Source of the DNA: Hirsutella rhossiliensis
Taxonomy: Eukaryota; Ascomycota; Sordariomycetes; Hypocreales; Ophiocordycipitaceae
Assembly (NCBI RefSeq): GCF_020360975.1
Contig: NW_025408671.1
Coordinates: 6,014,001-6,078,000 of the forward strand
DNA length: 64,000 nt
Reading direction: 5' to 3'
This document shows positions 45,163 to 56,200 of the stretch, one piece after another. Under the pieces are notes generated by a model. The model saw only the letters and a list, made by a program, of their open reading frames with translations. It did no database searches and had not been told where the DNA came from. How positions within the stretch are numbered: the stretch's first letter is position 1; the number at the start of each line of letters is the position of its first letter. Position numbers and translations under genes: made by a program.

Positions 45163-45471
45163 TATACCTATTTAGTATTTTAATTAATAAAGTAGATCTT
45201 ACTTAAAGAAGCTATTAATATCCTTTTAACTACTAAGCTTTTTATTAGTTTTTCCCTTCCTTTCTAGCTATTACTAGTATATCTATTTTATCTCTTACTA
45301 CCTTTATAAGAAGCTATCGCTACTTTTACTTCCTTATATACCCTTACCCTTCTTTTTATACTTCTTTTAGCTCTTTCTTCCTTTTTTTATATTAAGTATT
45401 TTTAGCTTCCTTAGTTTTTCTTATTAAGGGATATCTTTAAGAACTATAGAATTAAGCTACGCTTTATAATA
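45163..45471 (-). repeat. Cop1-B 5' LTR, second part
   Basis: This continues the Cop1 LTR exactly where 26369 left off (TATACCTATTTAGTATTTTA) and ends CTTTATAATA. Together with 26194-26369 it makes one LTR of about 485 bp, proving that everything between was inserted into it. Confidence 0.9.
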
Positions 45472-46272
45472 ATACTTATATCTTTATTATTATATTATTT
45501 ATAAACTACCTATTATTATTATCGATTTATATTTTATATATCTTCTTAAAATCGTTTACTATTCTTCTTAATTTAGTTTTAAAAGACTCTTTTAAGATAA
45601 GGGTATTTTAGTTTTATAAATTTAACTTATTTTTATATTTTAAGATCCCTTTATTATATTATTATAAGAGTTTTCCTTAAAAGCTTTAAGAACTATTTAA
45701 TACTATTCTTATTACTTAAGTATACTATATATTTATTATTATAGTATATAGTTTAACTAAGGAGTTTATACTTTAGTTCTTTTTTATTAATAGCGTTTAG
45801 GTATTTCTTACCTTTTAATACTAGGGCTTAATAGGTTTTCTTCTTTTTATAAGGTTATTTATATTCCTTAAAGTAATATTTAAGTTTCCTATAATTAAAA
45901 TACTTTCCTTTACCTTTATATATTATACTTAAATATATTAATCTAGGATTTGTTATATATACCTAGGCTATTTATATTTCGCGCTTTCCTTATAGTTAAT
46001 ACGTTAGCTAAAATTATTTTTATAGGAAGGGTTTTAGTTTCCTCTTTCTTATTTCTTTTCTTAGCGTTATATATACTATTTATTATCGATTTATACTACT
46101 ATAGTAATATAGTCTAAGAGGTTATTAAGTCGATTTTCTTTATAGAGCTTATACTTAACTTCTTCTTTAAGCTTATTATAAAATTATAATATAAGAAGTT
46201 CGTTATCTTAATTAAGCTTTAAGGTAACTTAATAGAACTTTATAGTATAATTAAATACTAAGATCCTTAATT
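45472..46272 (-). pseudogene. Gyp2-H Gag C-terminal and following region
   Basis: Homologous to about 51108-51900 of Gyp2-G. On the minus strand it follows the Gag-like frame and should hold the end of gag and the start of pol. I see no clear zinc knuckle or protease motif after RIP. The sequence ends in CTAAGATCC just before Cop1-I. Confidence 0.6.
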
Positions 46273-46406
46273 TTTTATAAAGAGAGATATAAGAAGTATA
46301 TATAAAATATATAAAGGTAAAATTAAAAGTAAGGGGTTAGATAGGTAGTATAAAGAGATTTAATTCTTATAGGGGTAGTAATAAAGATAAGGGAGTAATT
46401 ATTATA
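46273..46406 (-). repeat. Cop1-I 3' LTR, first part
   Basis: This covers the first 134 bp of the Cop1 LTR, beginning TTTTATAAAG. It is interrupted by Gyp2-G with TTATA as target duplication (46402-46406 and 52913-52917), and continues to 53241. Confidence 0.87.
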
Positions 46407-46876
46407 TATAACGACCGGTATTATTCTTAAGAGATAAACCTATTAAGGGGTTTATATTAGTAGATATAATAGGGCGTAGTCTAAGTAATAATAAGTATAT
46501 TATATTAGTAATAAGTCGGAGGTTATAGACTATAGACTATAACTAGGTAATTAGAATTAGAGATAGAATTATAATAAAGATCTATATTAAAAGCTAGAGA
46601 GCTATCTATTTAAAGGAGTAAAAGTAAGTAGCTATATATACCTATAGAGACTATCCTTAGATTATAGTCCTAGCTATAATCCCTTTTATAGCTTACTATA
46701 GCTTACTTATAAGCTATACTTCTAAGTAGTAATCTATCTATATAAGGCTTACTTAGCTTATATACGATCTAGGTAAGCTAAGCCTAAGTAACTTCTTATT
46801 CTAACTATTATTCTAAGCTACTTTATTACGTAAATATAGCTAGCTCTCTTATAGCCCGCTAACTATAGTCGTAATA
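46407..46876 (-). repeat. Gyp2-G 3' LTR (left side)
   Basis: This is 470 bp long, equal to its partner. On the coding strand it follows a polypurine tract of the form AAAAGGAGGAGAGATATTA. Confidence 0.92.
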
Positions 46877-46899
46877 TAATATCTCTCCTCCTTTTAATC

Positions 46900-49500
46900 T
46901 TATCCGTAAGACCTACTACTACCTTAGCGGCCGTATATAAATATACCCTTATCGCGCGTATATATATTCCCCGTTCGTCCTTTCTATCCCTTAGGATATA
47001 CTACTAATAGTATATCTAGTCGCGTATTAAAGGATCGTTCTTATAAGACCCTTAAGCGTATTTATTTAGCTAAGTCTATTAATCGTCTTAGTTTTAACGT
47101 TATACTATATTCTTTTTATTTATTACGCGGCATCCGCTATAAAATACTAGAGAAATCTTTTAAGTATACCGAATATATATAGCGGGGTCGTTCCTATAAT
47201 ATATTAGGTATAGCGATTAGCTCTTATAGGTAACTTTATTATCCTACTTATTATTTATAGCTAATATATTTCCTAGTATCCTAAATAAATCTAAAGTCCG
47301 ATCGATTAAATAAAGAAGAAGAAATTACTAAGGAGCGAATATTAAAAGCTTAAGCCGACCTAAATAAAGCTTTAGCTTATTTAGCGCGGCTTTACCGTTA
47401 AAAGCGCTAGCTAAAGATAAAGGGTACTAAGATAGTTTATTAAGGCCTTTATTCCTTAGATAACCTTAATAAGGCTAAGTGCTAAGAATCTAAAGTAGTA
47501 GTTAATATTTAGTTTATAAGTAGATTTAATATAATTAATTAAAATACTATTAGTTTATTAAGCGATTTTACGATACCTAAGGTAGATTTTACTAATAGAA
47601 CTATTAAAGTAGAAAACTATAGTAAGTTAAGTACTTAAGTAGTTCCTAGGTATTTTCTTTTAGTCTATATCCCTTCTACTTAATAAGGTATTTCTATTAC
47701 TAACCTTATTTTCTTATATCTAGTATTTATTTAGCTTTATATTCTTAATTATCGTTAACTTTAATTTTATCTTATAGTTTAGCGTCTTATAGTACTAGTT
47801 CTAATAATAAGATATAAAATATTAGGTATATCTATATTATTATTAGTAGCGAAAGTTCGTAGTTAACTTTTAAAATAGGTTTCTTAACCTTAAACGGTCT
47901 ATATTTCTTAAAATCTAATTTATTACTTAGTCGTTTTATTTTAATATTTTATTATACGAGGTAGACTATATCTCCCTCTTAAAAAGCTTAAATAATTACG
48001 AGGAATTCTTTATTATAAATAGGGTAATTAAGTTCTACGCTATATAGCTTTTTCGAGTAAAATATAATTAATTATAGTCTTCCTTTATTATCTTTCTATT
48101 TAATTTATACTCTTAAAGTAAAGTCTAATATATTAGTTTTAAGTTTAATTTATTATTTTAGATTAAAGGTAGTTAAGACTAGTTCTTATATAATTATAGT
48201 TTTAATATATTTAAAAGCTTTATTAGCTTTATCGTCCTATATAAATTCTTTTTCCTTCTTTATTAAGTTATATAGTAGTACTATAATCTTTCCGAAATCT
48301 CTAATAAATTATTAATAGTAATTTATAAATCCTAGGAAACTTTATATATCCTTAATATTCTTTAGCGTTAGCTATTCTTTAACTAAGTTAATCTTATCTT
48401 ATTATATTTATATCTCTCTTAGTAAGATCGTATATCTAAGGAAGTCTACTTCCTATATATAGAACTTACTTTTCTTTAGTTTAACTAGTAACTTTATATT
48501 TTAAAGTACGCGGAGTACCTTATAAACGTATTCCTTATATTCTTTTAAAGTATCTAAGAAGATTAAGATATCTAAGTATTTATATAGGATATTATTAATT
48601 ATCCGTTAAAAGGTAGCTAGTATATTTATAAGTTTAAATAGTATTACTAGATATTTAAATAGTCCGAATTTCGTTTTAAAGGCTATTATTTATTTATATC
48701 CCTTTTTTATATATATTAAGTTATAAGCGCCTTTAAGATCGAGGGCTATAAACTATTTTTTACTATATAGTCGATCTTATAGTTCCGATATAAGTAGTAA
48801 TAGTATTTAGTCCTTTATTATAATATCGTTTAAGCGTTTATAGTTAATAACTAGTTATAGCTTACTATTTTTCTTAAAAATAAATATAACTAGGTAGCTT
48901 ACTTTAGATATTAACGTTTATATATATCTCTTTTATAGATTCTTATTAAGGTAGTTATATAGTATTTATAGTTACTTTTTATTTAAGTTATAGATCTTAT
49001 AGAACGTTAGCGTTATTCTATCCTTAAGATAAATTTTATAGTCCTATTAGCTATATTTAAGTAACCCTATCTTAAGTTCTTTTTTAAAGAGTTTATTATA
49101 TTTCTAGTATTCTTAAGGGATATTCTTTATTTTATCTTATAGGCTTTATTCTTTCTTTTAAAAGCTAGTTTCTCTTAACTTAAGCTCTTTATTAATTTAT
49201 TTAAGGTCTTTCCTTAAAGTAGTAATAACTCTTTAGATCTTTATATTATATCCTTTATTCTATTTATATTAGATACTAGGTTATATAGCTATATTAGTTA
49301 GTATATAGGTTTTATTAGTCGATTTTATATCTATTAGTTTAGTTACTATTTTCGTTTATATTACTAAAGCCTATAATAATTTACTTAAACGGTTATCCTT
49401 TTTATTTTATTTAGTAGCTAAATTATTATAAAATTTTACTTTCTTTTAAATCTACTAGTCCTAGAAACTTATATCTTCGTCCTAATATAGCTAGCTAGAT
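46900..49500 (-). pseudogene. Gyp2-G Pol: reverse transcriptase, RNase H, integrase region
   Basis: The minus frame from about 48900 to 47960 reads a continuous Gypsy block. Reverse transcriptase has LNDIIIKDxILLLLISEL, FIALDLKGAYNLI, AFKTKFGLFKYLVI and IFLDTLKEYKEYVYKVLRVL. The connection reads KKSKFYIxEVDFL, DIxSFLGFINYY and FIRDFGKI. RNase H has FYSKKLYSVELNYPIYNKEF. Integrase should lie between about 47900 and 46900; only its basic C-terminal part near 47200-46950 gives a plausible frame, and a chromodomain could not be confirmed. The product copied and inserted the element. Confidence 0.87.
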
Positions 49501-51780
49501 TTCTAGTTAATAAGTAGGTTGCTCTCTTATAGCTATAAAAGTCTTAATATAAAGTTATATTCTTTAATATTTATAATATTAAAGTTAACTTATTTATTAT
49601 AGCCCTAAATATTAATATTAAGGTAATTAATCTCTATATTAATAATTCTATTATTATAGTTAAAGGCCTCTCTTTTAATATTCGTAAGTTTATATAGATC
49701 TTTTTTATATCTCTATATAAGTTAGTAATAATTAACGACTTTAAGTAAAACGTAATTACTTATCGCGCTATAGTTTAAAAGTATATATATATAATATCCC
49801 GCGATTTAGATATCTAATACTATTTAGTTACTATAGCTTACTATTACTATATATAGGATCCTTAGATCTTATTATATCGTGCTAGTTTATTGCTTTTTTA
49901 TAAATAGTATACCTTATTTTTTACTTAGTCCTTATTTATTTTATTTAAGTATTCTTCTTTAATTTATTATTAATATCGTTTCTTTATATTTTTATTATAT
50001 AGTATTATATTAAGGCTTAAGAGACTAATTTCTTATAGCTAATTAAATATTTCTTATTTCTTAATACTATATTATTTATATTATATTACTTTATAGTTAA
50101 TTATATACTATACTTTATAATTTTATTTATTTTCGTACTAAAAGTTAAGTTTTCGTTTAGCGTCTTTCTATTTTTTATATAGTATTTCTATATTAATTTT
50201 TCCTTAGTTAAATATAGCTTATACCTTTTATATATATTACTAATAATCTTTTAGTATACTATTATATCGTTTATACTATACTTATACTTTTTTATATTTA
50301 AAAACTCTATAGTTTAAGTATATATATTTATTATAATCTTCTTTATTATATTTAATTTATTATATAAGTCTTTAAAAGATTAATAGTTTAGATACCTTAA
50401 AGTAAGTAGCGCTATACTATTCCTTTATTTTAGTATATTTATAGATTTTATATATCTTTAAAAGATATCTTATTAATAAACCGTAATTATAGCGGAATTT
50501 AAGTAGTATACTATAATTAGGTTCTAATAATATAACTTAGTCGTTTAAGTAGCGTTAATCGATTTTCTAGTAGTTTAGTTATATACTTAAGTAAGGTTTT
50601 AAAAGTACTTATCTTTTAAACTTAACTAAGAAGGTATTATATTATACCTTTATTTAAAAGTATATTATATAATCTAAGTAAACGTATAATATTTATAAAA
50701 TATACTTATAGTACTTATAAGTAAGTAGTATTTATAGATCGTCTTTAAATTCTCCTTATAGTTACTATTCCTATTATAAAGCTATAAAGGTATTAACTAT
50801 AGTAATAGCTATAGTATAGTCTCTTTTATATAGTACTAGTTAATATCTAATTAATATAGCTTATTAGTTTTCTATAAGAATTTAAGGTATTTATTAAGTT
50901 CTAATTTTAAGTATTTCTTTAAATTCTTTAAAGTATAAAGTATATTCTCTAATTATAGTATTTTCCCTTAATAGTAAGGGTAGTAGTATAAGTTTATTCT
51001 TATCTTTTATTTCTCTAAGTATTTCCTATTCTTTAAAGCTTATATTATCGATACTTTATTATTCCTCTTTAAGTTATTATCTAAGTTTTATAAGTATAAG
51101 GGCTATATCTATATCTTCTTTATTATATTATTTATAGACTACCTATCGTTATTATCGATTTTTATTTTATATATCTTCTTAGAATCGTTTACTATTCTTC
51201 TTAATTTAGTCTTAAGAGACTCCTTTAAGATAGGGGTATTTTAGTTCTATAAATTTAACTTATTTTTATATTTTAAGATCCCTTTATTATATTATTATAA
51301 GTGTTTTCTTTAATAGCTTTAAGAACTATCTAGTATTATTCTTATCGCTTAATTATACTATATATTTATTATTATAGTATATAGTCTAACTAAGGAGTTT
51401 ATACTTTAGTTCCTATCTATTAATAGCGTTTAGGTATTTCTTAACTTCTAGGGCTAGTACTTAATAGGTTTTCTTCTCTTTATAAGGTTATTTATATTCT
51501 TTAAAGTAATATCTAAGCTTCTTATAATTAAAATACTTTCCTTTACTTTTTTATATTACGTTTAAATCTATCCTACTTAGGTTAGTTATATAAGCGTAGG
51601 TAATAAGAGTTTCGCGCTTCTTTTTATAGTTAGTATATTAGTTAAAGTTATTCTTATAAAAAGGGTTTTAGTTTCCTCTTCCTTATTTCTTTTCTTAGCG
51701 TTATATATACTATCTATTATCGATTTATATTACTATAGTAATATAGTCTAAGAGGTTATTAGGTCGATTTTCCTTATAAA
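49500..51780 (-). pseudogene. Gyp2-G region between Gag and reverse transcriptase
   Basis: By Gypsy order this should hold the end of gag, the zinc knuckle and the protease. It is extremely AT-rich and I cannot follow one frame. Its right part (51108-51780) is conserved in Gyp2-H at 45472-46150. Nothing else is recognised. Confidence 0.4.
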
Positions 51781-52430
51781 GCTCGTCCTTAACTTCTTTT
51801 TTAAGCCTATTATAGAATCGTAATATAAGGGGTTCGTTATCTTAATTAGGCTTTAAGGTAACTTAACGGAACTTTATAGTATAATCTAATACTAAGATCC
51901 TTTATTAGAGTTCTTAAAGTTTTTATTTAGCTTCTTATTCCTTATTAGTTATTCCGAATACCTTTATAATAGCTTCTTTAAATCCTTAGAAACTAGTAAA
52001 GACTTTATCTATCTTATTATCTTATCGTACTAGTTAGTTATCGAGAAAATCCCTTATAATAGGTCTAAACTAAGTAAGTACCGTTCTAAATAAATAATTT
52101 CCTATATAGAGTACCTTTTTAACTAGGTCTAAGAGTTTAGTAAGGTAAAACTAATAGTAGGCTTTAAGTTAGGTAAGAAAGTCTTAAAGTATACTATAAG
52201 TACTATTAAATAGTCCTAGCTATTTTAGTTTAACTACTTTTTTAAGGTCCCTAACTTATCCGTTACTTCCTTTATTCCTAAGTAACTATACCTTATATCG
52301 AAGGGCGATAATCTTATATATTATATCTTAAGGCGATATAGTAGCTCCGGAGTTAGTTAATCTAGCTTACTATATAGGCATATTAATAGTTACGATATTA
52401 CTTAGAGTAATATAGTATTATACTAAATAA
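51780..52430 (-). pseudogene. Gyp2-G Gag
   Basis: The minus frame just inside the 5' LTR reads KLGTLKKxLNxNSxDYLIVLIVYFKTFLPNLKPTISFTLL, followed by IIYLERYLLSLDLLxGIF and IKSLLVSKDLKKLL. This is a helical, Leu/Lys-rich pattern in the position of Gag. It is repeated in Gyp2-H at 59760-60290. No named domain is certain. Confidence 0.6.
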
Positions 52431-52442
52431 GAGCTTTTAATA

Positions 52443-52912
52443 TATAACGACCGGTATTATTCCTAAGGGATAAACCTATTAAGGGGTTTATATTAATAAA
52501 TATAATAGGGCGTAGTCTAAGTAATAATAAGTATATTACGTTAGTAATAAGTTAGAGGTCGTAGACTATATACTATAACTAGGTAATTAAAATAAAAGAT
52601 AGAATCGTAATAAAGATCTATATTAAAGGCTAGAGAGCTATTTATTTAAAGGAGTAAAAGTAGGTAGCTATATATACGTATAGAGACTATCCTTAGATTA
52701 TAGTCCTAGCTATAATCCCTTTTATAGCTTACTATAGCTTACTTATAAGCTATACTCCTAAGTAGTAATCTATCTATATAAGGCTTACTTAGCTTATATA
52801 CGCTCTAGGTAAGCTAAGCCTAAGTAACCTTTTATTCTAACTATTATTCCGAGCCGCCTTATTATATAAACGTAGCTAGCTCTCCTATAGCCCGCTAACC
52901 GTAGTTATACTA
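52443..52912 (-). repeat. Gyp2-G 5' LTR (right side)
   Basis: This is 470 bp long and directly followed by the TTATA duplication. Its last bases GTTATACTA differ by one base from the usual GTTATAATA. Confidence 0.9.
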
Positions 52913-52917
52913 TTATA

Positions 52918-53241
52918 TTACTTTAATTATCCTTCTTTCCTTTATCTAACGCCTTTATTTATACCTATCTAGTATCTTAATTAATAAAGAAGATCCTACT
53001 TAAAGAAGCTACTAATATCCTTTTATCTACCGAGCTTTTTACTAGTTTTCTTTACTCTTTTCTAGCCGTTGCTAGTATATCCGTCTTATCTCTTACTACT
53101 TATACTTCCCCTTATACCCCTACCCTCCTTTCTATACCTCTTTTTAGCTCCTTCTTCTATACTAAGTGTTTTTAGCTTCCTTAGTCCCTCTTACTAAAGG
53201 ATATCTCTAAGAACTATAAAATTAAGCTATACTTCGCGATA
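52918..53241 (-). repeat. Cop1-I 3' LTR, second part
   Basis: This resumes the Cop1 LTR after Gyp2-G and ends CTTCGCGATA. The interior begins TACCCTCTTAG, the polypurine tract on the coding strand. Confidence 0.88.
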
Positions 53242-56200
53242 TACCCTCTTAGCTATAGCCTACCCCTTTAAAGGCATAGCTAATATAGCTTCGGGCTAGT
53301 AAGCGTATAAAGGAGGTTCTTAGATCTATACTTCTCCCTTTACTTAAGGAAAGTAAGGGCCCTTTTAGGTCCCTAGGCTCTTTTAGACCTACTTAAGGAA
53401 TAGGGGCCTAAAGAAGGGAAAATCCTATAAGAAAGGGGGCCTTCTTAAAAAGGAAAAACCTAATTAAATAGGGGGCCCTTTAAAGGGAAAAGCCTCTTCC
53501 TTCTCTTTAGCTATAGACGTTACCTTCTCGTACGTACTATTAGCTCCTCTTATAAACTCTTAAGGCGGGCTTCTAAGGATAGCTTCTCTTAAACGTCTTC
53601 TAGCTTAATTTACTATAAAAGGATAGCTAGCTTCTACTTTAGTAAGGGCTTCGTAAGACCGTTAGCTTTTATTAATACTATTAGAAACTAATAAACGGAA
53701 ATAAGTCCCCTTTAGACCTCTTAGTATAACTAATACTAATAGATATCGATATACTATAGCTAGGTTAATAACTTACTATTTTCTATAAGAATTCGTATAG
53801 TCTATATATTATTATATTCTATAGCTAATAGGGTCGGAATTTATAGTCGTAAAGCTATTAGTAGCTAGCTAAGGAATATCGCTTTTTTTAACGCTTTTAA
53901 AAGAGCTAGTAGCTCTGCTTTTATACTAAAAGTCGTAATAGTAGCTTACTTTAAAGCTCTCTAAGTAGTAGTTCCTTTAAAAAGGGATATAATATACCCT
54001 TATAAGCTCTTTCTATTTAATATATTATCTATAAAGGACGAATCGCTTAAATAAAGGAAGATTTCGGTAGCTTATTTCCTTCCCTACCCTCCTAGGCATA
54101 GACTATATAATCTCGTTAAATAGTATAAGAATATACCCTTATATTCCTATTTTACTATTATAAAGAAATAATAGGCATAGGGAGGCTTTATAGAATAAGC
54201 TAGTAAAAAGAGGCTCTATAATATAGTCTAAGGGAATAACCCTTAAAAGATAAAGACCTTTACTAGATATCTATACCTTCCTCTAAGAAAGGCGGGTTAG
54301 GATAAGCCTATCCTTACAAACAAAAATATATATAAATTGCATAAGTTAATTACGAGTAGAACGGACACCCTATTGCCTATTTTAGCCTAGCGGTTCCGAA
54401 GATATCCGCGATACGAGAATAGGTAGGGAATAGAACATTCTAGTTAAATCTACTACTTATACTAGAACCCATAGTCTTACGTTAACCATCACGCTATAAT
54501 CAGACCACCTACTAAGTTAGGAAGATATACTATAGATAGAGCTTTTTAAGCACTATAGAATGTGCTAGAAAGCTAACTAATTGGTCTACTAGTAGGCAAG
54601 CAATGGTCTATAAAAGACGAAGGATTTCCCTTAGAATAGTAGATAGAATAAGTAAGTTCGCAAGTATCTTTTGCAACGCTATTCTTTTAATATATTATTT
54701 AGCCCCTTATATGCTCGTTATAAATTCCGGACGAAATCCTACCCTATACTCCTTCGACTAATCTTTCCGCTTACGTTATTAATTACCCGATTCTACGCTT
54801 ATTACTTATACCATCTTATAAATAGAGATAAAGGATAGCTCTATCTACTACTTCTTAATGCCTAGGGCTAGGATTCTAGTTATATATAGCTAGCTAGGAG
54901 ACTATAAAAGAGATATCCGGTCTAATAGAAATAGCTAAAAAAAGTAAGGAGCCTACCTTTTATTAATATTAGTATTTCTCTTACTCCCTAGCTTAAAAGA
55001 ACAGATTAAGTAAAGGCTCTTCGTTTAATATAAGTATAAAGGGAAGCTTCTTATTAAGGGAATTAAGAAGGAATTTATAAGCGACCTTATCGATATAGGC
55101 GTCCTAGGTAAGCTAGATAGTTTATTAAGACCTATTCTAAAAGATTTATATCCCTAAGAACTACTTTAGCTCCCCTAGCTTAGTTATCTTATACCTTTAT
55201 TATAGGCCTTATATAGCCTCCTTAGTAGTAGCTTCTTTCTCTTTTAGGTAGGCCTAGATAATATTATTAACGTAGAAAAAGACTATAATTTTACCCTTCT
55301 ATATTATATATAGTTCCTAAGGGACTTTCTTAAAGCCTAAGGCTTTAAGGGAACCTATTAAATGCTATTACTAAAGAATAAGTAATCTTTATAGTCCGGA
55401 TAAAGCTTTCCTAAGCTATAGAACCTTTCCTAGCTATTAGAAGCTTAGTAGAAGGCGTATATAGATAACTTCTTCTTTCTTAAGTAGGCAGTTAATAAAG
55501 ACGTTAACTATATCTATCTATTTAAGCTCGAGGTCGAATTCTACTACTATAGCTATAAGTATCTAAAAAGACATCCCTATTAAGGTAGTTGCCTTAGTAG
55601 GTAGATCCCCTTTTTCCTATTAATTCCTATAGATAACTAGCCGGGCTTTATACTTTTAAATAAAGCCGTATTTATTAGTCTTATAGATAAAGACCTACTT
55701 ATAGCTAAGGACCTATTTTCCTTTTACCTTTTTCTTAAGGACCTCTTTAAAAGACCTTATCTCTTTATATAAAGCTAGGTAGTCTTTCTAAGCCTAGAAA
55801 AACTAGTCTTTAAAGGGGTGTTTTTCTAGCTACTTTTAGTTTACTAGTAGGTCCGGGAGGTCTCTTTTATATACCTTTCTTACTAATAGTAGCTTAAAAA
55901 GCCGGCCTACTATAAACGCTCTATAAGAACCGTCTTTTATTAGCGTTAAATAGAAGTCGGGAAAATAATCGAAAAAGGAGAGAAATTAGTCTTCTTTTAT
56001 ATCGGGCCCTATACCTTCCTTTACTTCTCGAAGTAAGGATAAAAAGGCAGCCGGGTAATTATTTAAGGTAGCTAGGTAATCCTTTAAGAGATATACCTTT
56101 CCTACCCCTTTAAGGGTTAAGATAGGAAGACTAACTAAAAAAAACTACTTCTAGATCTTCTTCTTATTTTATAAGAGGAGGCGTAGGAAGGTAAGCGTAT

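Larger units (their letters stand above)
19477..45471 (-). mobile_element. Cop1-B: Copia element split by large nested insertions
   Basis: This is a second Cop1 copy in minus orientation: left LTR 19477-19940, internal 19941-26193, right LTR 26194-26369 continued at 45163-45471. It is interrupted by a solo Gyp2 LTR (24683-25618) and by Gyp4-D (26370-45157). It aligns end to end with Cop1-A but is more heavily mutated, and many CpG-containing sites have also been lost. No matching 5-bp target duplication is seen (AATAT on the left, ATACT on the right). The flanks are different elements: Gyp1 on the left, Gyp2-H on the right. Confidence 0.88.
46407..52912 (-). mobile_element. Gyp2-G: complete Gypsy retrotransposon, minus orientation
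   Basis: This is a 6506-bp element with two 470-bp LTRs (46407-46876, 52443-52912) and a perfect TTATA target duplication. The LTR ends as displayed are TATAACGACC and GTCGTAATA or its variant. Coding runs on the minus strand, so the right LTR is 5'. A purine run AAAAGGAGGAGAG lies next to the left LTR on the coding strand. Gag, reverse transcriptase and RNase H are readable; integrase is expected at the left. Confidence 0.92.
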
